A stretch of DNA of 64,000 nucleotides. Origin: VXNE01 sp965261535. Lineage in GTDB: Bacteria > Pseudomonadota > Gammaproteobacteria > Pseudomonadales > Azotimanducaceae. The notes under the pieces were generated by a model. The model searched no databases and had not been told where the DNA came from. It worked only from the letters and a program-made list of their open reading frames with translations. The stretch is taken from the NCBI GenBank assembly GCA_965261535.1, contig OZ253469.1, forward strand, positions 3,224,001 to 3,288,000, in the 5' to 3' direction. Shown piece by piece: positions 52,850 to 60,627 of the stretch. Both the position numbers and the translations under genes were made by a program. Positions within the stretch are counted from its first letter, which is position 1, and every line of letters begins with the position of its first letter.

Positions 52850-53076
52850 CGAGACAATGGTTTTGAGAGGAACGTCTGCGGGCACATGCAAGAAGAGCTG
52901 CGCCGCCAGGAAGCCAGGAAGAAGTGGCGAGACAATGGTTTTGAGAGGAACGTCTGCGGACGCATGCAAGAAGAGCTGCGCCGCCAGGAAGCCAACAAGA
53001 AGTGGCGAGACAATGGTCTACAAGAAAACGGCTACAAGAAAGCGGCCGTGCATATGCAAGCGAGAGAAGCTTAAGC
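52850..53076 (+). repeat. Tandem 78-base repeats derived from the rplF 3' end
   Basis: About two and a half copies of a 78-base unit (for example TGGCGAGACAATGGTTTTGA ... CAGGAAGCCAGGAAGAAG). Each ends with a variant of the rplF terminus. Since 78 is a multiple of three, the frame following the rplF TAG stays open to 53073 (MQEELRRQEARKKWRDNGFE type repeats). A second frame from ATG 52857 (MVLRGTSAGTCKKSCAARKP) is also open for 74 codons. Whether either is translated is unknown. Confidence 0.7.
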
Positions 53077-53077
53077 G

Positions 53078-53428
53078 ATGATCGACAAGAGGACTGGCCG
53101 CCTGCGCCGCGCCAAGCGCACGCGCATGAAAATCCGCGAACTCGGCGCCGCGCGGCTGACGGTTTATCGGTCGCCACGCCATATCTATGCGCAGTTGATA
53201 GCGCCGGACGGGGGGCGCGTGCTTGCCCAGGCGTCGACGTTGGATGAATCGATACGGGTCGGGGTTACGGGCAATGTGGATGCCGCGCGCAAAGTCGGGA
53301 CCCTGATCGCGGAGAGGGCCAAGGCTGCGGGCTGCACAAGAGTGGCGTTCGACCGTTCCGGGTACAAGTACCACGGTCGCGTCAAGGGGCTTGCGGAAGC
53401 TGCGCGGGAAGCTGGACTGGAGTTCTGA
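53078..53428 (+). CDS. rplR: 50S ribosomal protein L18
   Basis: 116 residues: IDKRTGRLRRAKRTRMKIRE, RLTVYRSPRHIYAQLI, and FDRSGYKYHGRVKGLAEAAR. It binds 5S rRNA with L5. The repeat block before it replaces the short spacing usual after rplF. Confidence 0.97.
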   Translation: MIDKRTGRLRRAKRTRMKIRELGAARLTVYRSPRHIYAQLIAPDGGRVLAQASTLDESIRVGVTGNVDAARKVGTLIAERAKAAGCTRVAFDRSGYKYHGRVKGLAEAAREAGLEF

Positions 53429-53431
53429 TAC

Positions 53432-53935
53432 ATGGCATATACAGAAGAAATAAAGGAAGAGGGCCTGCTTGAGAAGCTGGTCAACGTCAACAAGGTTTCC
53501 AAAGTGGTCAAGGGTGGTCGCATCTTCGGCTTTACCGCGTTGACGGTCGTTGGAGATGGCAAGGGTCGGGTCGGATTCGGACACGGCAAGGCGCGTGAGG
53601 TGCCAGTCGCCATACAGAAGTCGATGGAAGCGGCAAGGCGGGAGATGGTCGACGTCGAACTCAACGGCACGACGATCTGGTACTCGGTGCGGGAACGACA
53701 CGGTGCGTCAATCGTGTACATGCAACCAGCCTCTGAGGGTACTGGCATCATTGCGGGCGGTGCAATGCGGGCGGTGCTGGAGGCTGCGGGCGTGCATAAC
53801 GTGCTGGCGAAGTGCTACGGATCCACCAACCCGGTGAACGTGGTTCGGGCAACCTTCGACGCGCTGTTGAACATGCGCTCGCCGGAGATGGTCGCCCAGA
53901 GGCGTGGCAAGACCGTCGAAGAACTCGTGGCTTGA
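53432..53935 (+). CDS. rpsE: 30S ribosomal protein S5
   Basis: 167 residues: LLEKLVNVNKVSKVVKGGRI, GHGKAREVPVAIQKSMEAAR, and KCYGSTNPVNVVRATFDALL. It works in decoding accuracy; the spectinomycin loop (VSKVVKGGRIF) is wild type. Confidence 0.97.
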   Translation: MAYTEEIKEEGLLEKLVNVNKVSKVVKGGRIFGFTALTVVGDGKGRVGFGHGKAREVPVAIQKSMEAARREMVDVELNGTTIWYSVRERHGASIVYMQPASEGTGIIAGGAMRAVLEAAGVHNVLAKCYGSTNPVNVVRATFDALLNMRSPEMVAQRRGKTVEELVA

Positions 53936-53937
53936 AC

Positions 53938-54147
53938 ATGACCGAGGAAACAACGCCAGATGGGAAGCCCAAACAAATGCTGCGGGTCAGGCTCGTGAAG
54001 AGCTTTCACGGTCGCCTGAAGAAGCACCAGGCCTGTGTGCGTGGCCTCGGCCTGCGGCGTATCGGCCAGACCGTGGATGTCGAGGACACGCCGTCCGTGC
54101 GGGGCATGATCGCCAAAGTCAGTTATATGGTCGAGGTGATGCCGTGA
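53938..54147 (+). CDS. rpmD: 50S ribosomal protein L30
   Basis: 69 residues from ATG 53938, two bases after rpsE. The core is LRVRLVKSFHGRLKKHQACV and RGLGLRRIGQTVDVEDTPSV; the first 12 residues (MTEETTPDGKPK) are an extra hydrophilic lead compared with the 59-residue E. coli protein. Confidence 0.95.
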   Translation: MTEETTPDGKPKQMLRVRLVKSFHGRLKKHQACVRGLGLRRIGQTVDVEDTPSVRGMIAKVSYMVEVMP

Positions 54148-54149
54148 CA

Positions 54150-54662
54150 ATGGAACTCAACTCGTTGAAGCCGAGCGCGGGATCGAAGCGACGCGCGAAG
54201 CGCGTGGGTCGCGGTGGCGGTTCCGGCAGTGGCAAGACCTGCGGACGCGGACAAAAGGGGCAAAAGTCCAGATCGGGTTCCTCGAAGCGCCCCTGGTTCG
54301 AGGGTGGCCAATTGCCGCTGCAGATGCGCATACCGAAGTTCGGCTTCCGATCCCGCGTAGGCATGACGACCGCGGAAGTACGCCTGGGCGACCTCGAAAA
54401 GGCGCTCGACCGGGTGGGCGGGAAGGGCGGTGTCGTGGGCGGGAAGGGCGGTGTCGTGGGCGCGGAAGGCGATGTCGTTGACCTGGGAGTTCTCAAGGCG
54501 GCGAACGTTCTCTCTCGCAACGTCCGGCGCGCGCGCATCATGCTGTCCGGGAGCGTTGCGCGTCCGATAACGGTGAAGGGTCTCGGGGTAACGCGAGGCG
54601 CGCGAGCTGCGATTGAGGCGGCGGGCGGCAGGATCGAGGACGCGGAAGGCCGAGCGAGCTAG
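54150..54662 (+). CDS. rplO: 50S ribosomal protein L15 with glycine-repeat insertion
   Basis: 170 residues from ATG 54150 (E. coli 144). Conserved: MELNSLKPSAGSKRRAKRVG, GRGQKGQKSRSGSSKRPWFE, GGQLPLQMRIPKFGF. Residues about 89-107 read VGGKGGVVGGKGGVVGAEGD, made by an exact duplication of an 18-base unit (GTGGGCGGGAAGGGCGGT... at 54414-54455). It replaces the loop before VDLGVLKAANVL and probably arose by slippage. Confidence 0.96.
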   Translation: MELNSLKPSAGSKRRAKRVGRGGGSGSGKTCGRGQKGQKSRSGSSKRPWFEGGQLPLQMRIPKFGFRSRVGMTTAEVRLGDLEKALDRVGGKGGVVGGKGGVVGAEGDVVDLGVLKAANVLSRNVRRARIMLSGSVARPITVKGLGVTRGARAAIEAAGGRIEDAEGRAS

Positions 54663-54678
54663 AGCGGGAAGCGGATAG

Positions 54679-56001
54679 ATGGTCACGACAACACAGAGTC
54701 TGGCGGGCGCCCAAGCGGGGCTTTCCGAACTCCGGGCACGACTGCTGTTCGTGCTGTTGGCATTGCTCGTCTATCGCATCGGTACGCACATACCCGTGCC
54801 GGGGATCAATCCGGATGCGTTGCGCAATCTGTTCGAACAGAACCAGGGCGGCATTCTGGATCTTGTAAACATGTTCGGCGGCGGCGCATTGGAGCGCATG
54901 AGCATCCTGGCGCTCGGCGTCATGCCCTACATTACGTCGAGTATCGTCATGAACCTCTTGACGATGATGTACCCGACGCTGCGGCAGCTACGAAAGGAAG
55001 GAGAATCCGGCCGCAGAAAGATCACGCAATACACGCGTTACGGCACACTCATAGTGTCGATCATCCAGGGCGTCGCGCTGACGGGAACCCTCGTCGCCCA
55101 GGGACTGGCGTTCAACCCTGGCCTCGCCTTTTACTTTACGGCACTGATCACGCTGGTATCGGGCGCACTGTTCCTGATGTGGTTGGGGGAGCAAATCACG
55201 GAACGGGGCGTCGGCAACGGCATTTCGCTGTTGATTTTCTCCGGCATCGTATCGGGCTTCCCGGCGGAAATCGGACAAGCGTTCGAAGCGGCCCGCCAGG
55301 GCGAAGTGAACATCATCGCCCTGCTGGCCGTGGGGGTCTTCGCCATCGTTATCGTCGGTTTTGTGGTGTTCATAGAACGGGGACAACGCCGAATCCCCGT
55401 GAACTACGCGAAGCGACAACAGGGCCGGCGCATGTACCAGGCGCAAGCCAGCTACCTGCCGCTGAAGATCAACATGGCGGGCGTCATCCCGGCGATTTTC
55501 GCGTCCAGCCTGCTACTCGCGCCGGCTTCGATGGCGACATGGTTCGGACAGGCGCCGGGAATGTCCTGGCTGCAGGAAGTCGCCCTCTTGCTGTCGCCGG
55601 GACAGCCGGCGTACATCATGCTGTTCGCTGCGGGGATCGTGTTTTTCAGCTTCTTCTACACGGCGATCGTCTTCGATCCGAAGGATGTTGCCGACAATCT
55701 CAAGCGCCAGGGCGCCTATGTGCCAGGTATTCGGCCCGGGGCGCAGACCGCCCACTATATCGACAACGTGATTACGCGACTGACCCTGTTCGGGGCGTCG
55801 TACGTAACGCTGGTCTGTCTCCTGCCCGAATTCATGATCGTGTTCTTCAACGTGACGTTTCAACTTGGCGGTACCGCGCTGCTGATCGTGGTGGTCGTTG
55901 CGATGGACTTCATGGCGCAGGTGACCGAGCACCTGAGGTCGAGTCAATACGCTAAACTGATGGAACGGTCGAATCTGCAAAGCTATGGACGACGGCGTTG
56001 A
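54679..56001 (+). CDS. secY: Preprotein translocase subunit SecY
   Basis: 440 residues with ten membrane segments; conserved blocks are YRIGTHIPVPGINPDAL, ALGVMPYITSSIVMNLL (plug and gate region), TERGVGNGISLLIFSGIVSG, and GFVVFIERGQRRIPVNYAKR. It forms the protein-conducting channel with SecE and SecG. It closes the main spc gene order before rpmJ. Confidence 0.97.
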   Translation: MVTTTQSLAGAQAGLSELRARLLFVLLALLVYRIGTHIPVPGINPDALRNLFEQNQGGILDLVNMFGGGALERMSILALGVMPYITSSIVMNLLTMMYPTLRQLRKEGESGRRKITQYTRYGTLIVSIIQGVALTGTLVAQGLAFNPGLAFYFTALITLVSGALFLMWLGEQITERGVGNGISLLIFSGIVSGFPAEIGQAFEAARQGEVNIIALLAVGVFAIVIVGFVVFIERGQRRIPVNYAKRQQGRRMYQAQASYLPLKINMAGVIPAIFASSLLLAPASMATWFGQAPGMSWLQEVALLLSPGQPAYIMLFAAGIVFFSFFYTAIVFDPKDVADNLKRQGAYVPGIRPGAQTAHYIDNVITRLTLFGASYVTLVCLLPEFMIVFFNVTFQLGGTALLIVVVVAMDFMAQVTEHLRSSQYAKLMERSNLQSYGRRR

Positions 56002-56050
56002 GCAATGACGGGAACAGGCCATCGCCGACGCTGCCAGGGAGGAATGTCCC

Positions 56051-56167
56051 ATGAAGGTTAGGGCCTCAGTGAAAAAAATCTGCCGCAACTGCAAGATCGT
56101 CAAGCGCAACGGTGTGGTGCGCGTGATCTGCACAGCGGAGCCAAGGCACAAACAGAGACAGGGTTAA
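56051..56167 (+). CDS. rpmJ: 50S ribosomal protein L36
   Basis: 38 residues: MKVRASVKKICRNCKIVKRN then GVVRVICTAEPRHKQRQG. The zinc ligands are C11, C14, C27 and H33, the classical C+ form. It is short but clearly placed between secY and rpsM, the standard order. Confidence 0.95.
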   Translation: MKVRASVKKICRNCKIVKRNGVVRVICTAEPRHKQRQG

Positions 56168-56173
56168 ACAATT

Positions 56174-56536
56174 ATGGCGCGTATAGCTGGAATCAACATT
56201 CCGGACGACAAGCACGCGGGCGTCTCGCTCACGTACATCTTTGGTATTGGGCGAACCACGGCACTTCAGGTCTGCGCCCAGGCCGGGATCGATCCGTCGA
56301 TCAAGGTCCGGGACCTGACGGAGCAGGATCTGGATTCCGTCCGCAGCGAAGTGACAAAGCGCGTGATCGAAGGTGACTTGCGCCGCGAAGTATCGATGAA
56401 CGTCAAGCGGCTCATGGACCTTGGCGCGTATCGAGGTATTCGCCATCGTCGAGGCCTGCCGGTGCGTGGCCAACGTACGCAGACCAATGCGCGAACGCGC
56501 AAGGGACCCGCGCGTCGGCAGGTGAAAAAGAAGTAG
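56174..56536 (+). CDS. rpsM: 30S ribosomal protein S13
   Basis: 120 residues: ARIAGINIPDDKHAGVSLTY, IFGIGRTTALQVCAQAGID, and RHRRGLPVRGQRTQTNARTR. It bridges to the 50S subunit and contacts the P-site tRNA. It opens the alpha operon. Confidence 0.98.
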   Translation: MARIAGINIPDDKHAGVSLTYIFGIGRTTALQVCAQAGIDPSIKVRDLTEQDLDSVRSEVTKRVIEGDLRREVSMNVKRLMDLGAYRGIRHRRGLPVRGQRTQTNARTRKGPARRQVKKK

Positions 56537-56554
56537 CAGTATTAGGGTCAATGC

Positions 56555-56938
56555 ATGGCTGAGCCAAGTAAAAGAAGGGGCAAGCGCATCGTGGTCGATG
56601 GCATCGCCCATGTGCATGCTTCGTTCAACAACACGATCATCACGATCGCGGATCGACAAGGCAACGCTCTCGGCTGGGCGACGGGGGGCGGTTCCGGTTT
56701 TCGGGGTTCGAGAAAGAAGACACCTTTCGCTGCGCAGGTCGCGGCTGAACGGGTCGCGACGGATATGGTCGAAAACCACGGCATGAAGAGCGTCGACGTA
56801 TACGTAAAGGGTCCCGGGTCCGGCAGGGAGTCGGCCGTGCGCGCCATGAGCGCTGCTGGCTTGAAAATCAATAGCATAGCTGACGTGACACCGATACCCC
56901 ACAATGGGTGCAGACCGCCGAAGCGACGGCGGGTCTAG
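56555..56938 (+). CDS. rpsK: 30S ribosomal protein S11
   Basis: 127 residues: VDGIAHVHASFNNTIITIAD, SGFRGSRKKTPFAAQVAAER, and DVTPIPHNGCRPPKRRRV. It lies on the platform at the E site. The NGC motif, a site of isoaspartate formation in E. coli, is present. Confidence 0.98.
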   Translation: MAEPSKRRGKRIVVDGIAHVHASFNNTIITIADRQGNALGWATGGGSGFRGSRKKTPFAAQVAAERVATDMVENHGMKSVDVYVKGPGSGRESAVRAMSAAGLKINSIADVTPIPHNGCRPPKRRRV

Positions 56939-56967
56939 CTTGCGAACAACTTGAAGATTCGGCTGAA

Positions 56968-56991
56968 GGTAACAGGTAACAGGTAACAGGA
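56968..56991 (+). repeat. Seven-base tandem repeat before rpsD
   Basis: AGGTAAC repeated three times and followed by AGG, ending 14 bases before the GTG start of rpsD. It offers several overlapping AGG Shine-Dalgarno cores. Confidence 0.6.
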
Positions 56992-57004
56992 ACGGGAAAT
57001 AATT

Positions 57005-57628
57005 GTGGCGCGCTACACCGGACCAAAGCTCAAGCTCTCTCGAAGGGAGGGTACGGATCTCTTCCTCAAGAGCGGCGTTCGTCCTATCGAATCGAAGTGC
57101 CGGGCGGATACGCCGCCGGGACAGCATGGCTCGGGTCGTCGACAACGTCTGACGGACTATGCCGTTCAATTGCGGGAAAAACAGAAGGTGCGGCGTTTTT
57201 ATGGCGTACTCGAAAAGCAGTTCCGCAATTACTACAAGATGGCGGACCGTCAACGGGGCGCTACCGGCGAGAACTTGTTGCGAATATTGGAGGGCCGTCT
57301 CGACAACGTCGTCTATCGGATGGGCTTTGGATCCACGCGGGCCGAATCGAGGCAACTGGTATCGCACAAGGCCGTTCTGGTGAACGGCAAGCTGGTAAAT
57401 ATTCCTTCGTGTCAGGTTCGCCCGGAAGATGTCATCGCCGTTTGCGAGAAGGCGAAGGGACAGCTTCGCATCAAGTCGGCCCTCGAAGTCGCAGCGCAGC
57501 GCGGCATGTCGGAATGGGTGGAAGTGGACCCGGAGACGATGGAAGGGACGTTCAATCGGTCGCCGGACCGCAGCGAGCTTCCGCAGGAAATTAACGAGAA
57601 CCTTATCGTCGAACTTTATTCGAAATAG
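57005..57628 (+). CDS. rpsD: 30S ribosomal protein S4
   Basis: 207 residues from a GTG start, typical length. Conserved: ARYTGPKLKLSRREGTDLFL, QLREKQKVRRFYGVLEKQFR, RLDNVVYRMGFGSTRAESRQ (S4 RNA-binding domain), and the C-terminal NENLIVELYSK. It initiates 30S body assembly and represses the alpha operon in E. coli. Confidence 0.98.
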   Translation: MARYTGPKLKLSRREGTDLFLKSGVRPIESKCRADTPPGQHGSGRRQRLTDYAVQLREKQKVRRFYGVLEKQFRNYYKMADRQRGATGENLLRILEGRLDNVVYRMGFGSTRAESRQLVSHKAVLVNGKLVNIPSCQVRPEDVIAVCEKAKGQLRIKSALEVAAQRGMSEWVEVDPETMEGTFNRSPDRSELPQEINENLIVELYSK

Positions 57629-57629
57629 A

Positions 57630-57650
57630 CAACTCGAAATAAACGAGTTG
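57630..57650 (+). promoter_or_regulatory. Hairpin directly after rpsD
   Basis: CAACTCG / CGAGTTG, a perfect seven-base stem around AAATAAA, starting two bases after the rpsD stop. It has no U tract. It lies in the 145-base spacer before rpoA and may set relative transcript stability of the two. Confidence 0.45.
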
Positions 57651-57773
57651 CTCATGCGTCGAGTCTCGATACTGACGAACTCTGCCGCAATGCTTTGGCT
57701 TCGCGGATCAGATTCGACTCGACATGCGCTGTCAGCAGCGCGGCTACGATTCATATCGAAGGATGATTGATAT

Positions 57774-58778
57774 ATGGCACAGTCGGTGAGTGAACTTCTC
57801 AAGCCGAGGCACATAAGGATCCAGGAGATCAGCCCTACCCGTGCCCGCGTTACGCTGGAGCCGCTTGAGCGCGGTTTTGGTCATACCTTGGGCAATACCT
57901 TGCGGCGTATTCTGCTTTCAACTCTGCCGGGTTGCGCGATCACCGAGGTGCAGATCGACAACGTGCTGCACGAATACAGCACCATGGAAGGCGTGCAGGA
58001 AGACGTATTGGATATTCTGCTTAACCTCAAGGGAGTCGCCGTTGGGATACACCATGGCGATTCGGCAATTGTCCGGTTGTCGAGGGAAGGCGCGGGCCCC
58101 GTGACCGCCGGCGACTTCCAGCACTCCGACGATGTCGAGATAGCTAATCCCGATCATCCCATCTGCACGTTGAATCAGGACGGCATCATTCGTCTTGAGG
58201 CGAAGGTGACGCGCGGTCGGGGCTATGTGCCCGTCGAGACTACGGGTGATGAAGAGGAGGAGGAGTCTCGCACCATCGGCATACTTCGCCTCGATGCAAG
58301 CTATAGCCCGATGAGACGTGTGGCGTACCAAGTGGAAAACGCCCGCGTCGAGCAACGCACGGACCTCGACAGGTTGGTGCTCGATATCGAGTCAAACGGC
58401 ACGATAGAGCCGGAAGAAGCGATTCGCAGAGCAGCCACTATCTTGAAGCAACAGCTCGATGTCTTCGTTGACCTGGAAGGCGCGGAGGGTGATGCGGGCT
58501 CCGAGGAGGAAGCCGACGAGATCGATCCAAAATTGTTGCGCCCGGTGGACGACCTCGAGTTAACGGTTCGGTCGGCCAACTGCCTGAAGGCCGAGCACAT
58601 CTACTTCATCGGCGACCTCATACAGCGCACCGAAGTCGAACTGCTGAAGACACCCAACCTCGGCAAGAAGTCCCTCACTGAAATCAAGGATGTGCTGGCG
58701 CAACACGGCCTGTCGCTGGGTATGCGCTTGGAGACGTGGCCGCCGGCGAGCCTGCGGGGCACGGAGCGGATGTCCTGA
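57774..58778 (+). CDS. rpoA: RNA polymerase alpha subunit
   Basis: 334 residues. N-terminal dimerisation domain: RVTLEPLERGFGHTLGNTLR then RILLSTLPGCAITEVQIDNV. C-terminal domain: LELTVRSANCLKAEHIYFIG and NLGKKSLTEIKDVLAQHGLS, with the UP-element surface conserved. The linker between them is acidic (EGDAGSEEEADEIDPKL). It stands between rpsD and rplQ as usual. Confidence 0.98.
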   Translation: MAQSVSELLKPRHIRIQEISPTRARVTLEPLERGFGHTLGNTLRRILLSTLPGCAITEVQIDNVLHEYSTMEGVQEDVLDILLNLKGVAVGIHHGDSAIVRLSREGAGPVTAGDFQHSDDVEIANPDHPICTLNQDGIIRLEAKVTRGRGYVPVETTGDEEEEESRTIGILRLDASYSPMRRVAYQVENARVEQRTDLDRLVLDIESNGTIEPEEAIRRAATILKQQLDVFVDLEGAEGDAGSEEEADEIDPKLLRPVDDLELTVRSANCLKAEHIYFIGDLIQRTEVELLKTPNLGKKSLTEIKDVLAQHGLSLGMRLETWPPASLRGTERMS

Positions 58779-58811
58779 CCCGTCGGCGACCTATCCCCCG
58801 GAAATAAAAAG

Positions 58812-59480
58812 ATGAGACACAGAAAGAGCGGCCGGCACCTGAACCGGGACAGCGCGCATCGCAAGGCGATGTTCAAGAACATGGCGGTTTCGCTGATCGA
58901 GCACGAGGTGATACGGACTACCCTACCGAAGGCAAAGGAACTGCGCCGCGTGGCCGAACCGCTGATCACGTTGGCGAAGCAAGATACCGTAGCGAACCGG
59001 CGGCTCGCGTTCGGGCGCACGGGCAGCAAGGCTGCAGTGGGCAAGTTGTTCGAGGAACTTGGCCCGCGCTACGTCGACCGACCAGGAGGCTATACGCGCA
59101 TCGTGCGGGCGGGCTATCGTGCCGGCGACTCGGCGCCGGTTGCGGTGATGGAACTCGTGAATCGCCCGGGTCAATCCGACGACGAGGAACCGATCGAAGA
59201 ATCGACACCCGCCGTTCGGGAAGCAGCGGCACCGGAACCGTCGGTTGAGGACGATTTGGCGCAGGCTACCGCCCATGCGGAAGAAATTGCGCCTGAAGCA
59301 GCGGCGGAGTCGGCGGAACCCGTGGAAGATACTGCCGTTGAGGCGGCTAGTGAGGACGACGCCCCAGAACCCGGCAAGGATCGGGGGAAGGTGACCGAAG
59401 AGGATGCGTCGGAGGAACCTCCTGCGAAGGGTCGTTCGCTATTCGGGCGGTTGCGCAACGTGCTGAAGAAAGAACCCTGA
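58812..59480 (+). CDS. rplQ: 50S ribosomal protein L17 with acidic C-terminal extension
   Basis: 222 residues; the E. coli protein has 127. Residues 1-118 are the L17 core (MRHRKSGRHLNRDSAHRKAM, LIEHEVIRTTLPKAKELRRV, RPGGYTRIVRAGYRAGDSAP). The remaining 100 residues are alanine-, glutamate- and proline-rich (AEEIAPEAAAESAEPVEDTA), ending in a basic segment GRSLFGRLRNVLKKEP. The extension has the same composition as the S17 one. It ends the alpha operon. Confidence 0.95.
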   Translation: MRHRKSGRHLNRDSAHRKAMFKNMAVSLIEHEVIRTTLPKAKELRRVAEPLITLAKQDTVANRRLAFGRTGSKAAVGKLFEELGPRYVDRPGGYTRIVRAGYRAGDSAPVAVMELVNRPGQSDDEEPIEESTPAVREAAAPEPSVEDDLAQATAHAEEIAPEAAAESAEPVEDTAVEAASEDDAPEPGKDRGKVTEEDASEEPPAKGRSLFGRLRNVLKKEP

Positions 59481-59489
59481 CCCGGACTT

Positions 59490-59828
59490 CTAGGGGGTCT
59501 TGCCCCCGCCCTTCGGCAGGGGCATGGGGAATGGCGTCACGTTCTGTCCGCTCGAGTCCACAATTTTCGCTGTGCCTTCCTTCTCTACTTCGTCGATCCT
59601 CAAGATCGCGTACATCGGGATGAAACTGCGCTGGACGCCTGAGAACTCTGTGCGCAGCTTGTCTTCGGCGGGATCGATGACCATTTGCGACTTTTCGCCG
59701 AAGATGTAGTCCTCGATCTCGAGGAACCCATACAGGTCGCTCTGATAGATCGAGCGCGCATAGACTTCGTACACTCTCCCCTGGTTGTGGAAGTAAATGC
59801 GGTAGATGTGCTTTTTCGAATCGGGCAT
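59490..59828 (-). CDS. DUF1820 family protein
   Basis: 112 residues from ATG 59828. The family signature is clear: KHIYRIYFHNQGRVYEVYAR, SIYQSDLYGFLEIEDYIFGE, and IPMYAILRIDEVEKEGTAKI. This short cytoplasmic family of gammaproteobacteria has no known function. The C-terminal tail is proline- and glycine-rich. It converges with rplQ, with nine bases between stops. The open frame upstream of 59828 is inside a short dispersed repeat and is not taken as coding. Confidence 0.88.
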   Translation of the reverse strand: MPDSKKHIYRIYFHNQGRVYEVYARSIYQSDLYGFLEIEDYIFGEKSQMVIDPAEDKLRTEFSGVQRSFIPMYAILRIDEVEKEGTAKIVDSSGQNVTPFPMPLPKGGGKTP

Positions 59829-59844
59829 GCCACGTTCCATGGAA

Positions 59845-59897
59845 AAACATCTCCTGGGAGCGCCAGCGACCGGAGGCGGTTGCTCCATGGTCGATGG
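59845..59897. repeat. Short dispersed repeat shared with MITE-like element 2
   Basis: GGGAGCGCCAGCGACCGGAG then GCGGTTGCTCCATGGTCGA matches the stretch at about 23237-23275 inside element 2 with a few changes. It may be a remnant of the same kind of element. Confidence 0.5.
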
Positions 59898-60107
59898 CGC
59901 GGCCGGGTCGGCCAGAGCCGTCAAGCTCCCGCCTTGTGGCACTTATATATGGGGCATTCGAACTTTTGCAAGCTTGAGTGTCGTGTTCGGCCATGTGGAA
60001 GGGATGCACGGCCGTTGGCGCGGCGGTTGTCGAGACGTTGTCGAGACGGTTGGCACTTGTCGGTGGGCGGGCTCTGGGATACGGTCTCGGCTGGACGGTG
60101 AAGAGCG
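59898..60107. other. Intergenic region without a recognised gene
   Basis: Divergent spacer between DUF1820 and the MORN protein. An AT-rich word (ACTTATATATGG, about 59940-59951) may belong to a promoter. Nothing else is seen. Confidence 0.35.
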
Positions 60108-60611
60108 ATGCCAGCGTTTTTGAGCCTTGCTGTGCGGAATTTGACGAATATCTCGGTGTGGCTGTCCACGATCTTGTGGGCGGTGACCGGTTGGGCGGCC
60201 TCGGCGGATTGCGAGCAGGTCGACTGCAGGGATGGCCCCGCTGGGGTGGAGCTTGTCGGGCCATCGGAAGCGGCCCAACAGACGCGACATCCGAGCGGCG
60301 GAGAAGTTCGGCGCCAACCCGACGGCGGTCGCTACGAAGGCGAGTGGAAAGACGGTCGCCGGCATGGCCAGGGGACGGTCGAATTCCCCGAGGGCGGCCG
60401 CTATGAAGGCGAGTGGCCAGATGGGCGGCCGAACGGTCGGGGCATCATGCATTACTCCGACGGCAGGCGCCACGAAGGACAGTGGCAGGACGGCGAAAAG
60501 AACGGGTTGGGGACGTTCTACGGCAAGCGCGGCCGTATCGAGCGACAAGGGCGTTGGAAGGACGACCGGCTGATACAGCGCATGCGGTCGCTGCCTGACG
60601 TTGAAGGCTGA
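60108..60611 (+). CDS. Exported MORN-repeat protein
   Basis: 167 residues. An N-terminal hydrophobic segment (ISVWLSTILWAVTGWAASAD) looks like a signal peptide, followed by a short cysteine pair (CEQVDC). From residue 70 there are at least three MORN repeats: GGRYEGEWKDGRRHGQGTVE, GGRYEGEWPDGRPNGRGIMH, GRRHEGQWQDGEKNGLGTFY, and a degenerate fourth, RIERQGRWKDDRL. In bacteria MORN repeats occur in envelope proteins and effectors; the role here is unknown. The hydrolase gene follows on the same strand 16 bases later. Confidence 0.8.
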   Translation: MPAFLSLAVRNLTNISVWLSTILWAVTGWAASADCEQVDCRDGPAGVELVGPSEAAQQTRHPSGGEVRRQPDGGRYEGEWKDGRRHGQGTVEFPEGGRYEGEWPDGRPNGRGIMHYSDGRRHEGQWQDGEKNGLGTFYGKRGRIERQGRWKDDRLIQRMRSLPDVEG

Positions 60612-60627
60612 CTTGGAGAGGTCAGCC

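Noticed and set aside
56066..57814. 582-residue minus-strand frame
   Set aside because: Antisense to rpsM, rpsK and rpsD, all certain genes.
59500..59540. Bidirectional terminator after rplQ (GGGGGTCTTGCCCCC)
   Set aside because: The stem has no U tract on either strand and overlaps the DUF1820 coding end.
60540..60627. Terminator between the MORN gene and the hydrolase
   Set aside because: No stem followed by a U tract; spacing suggests cotranscription.
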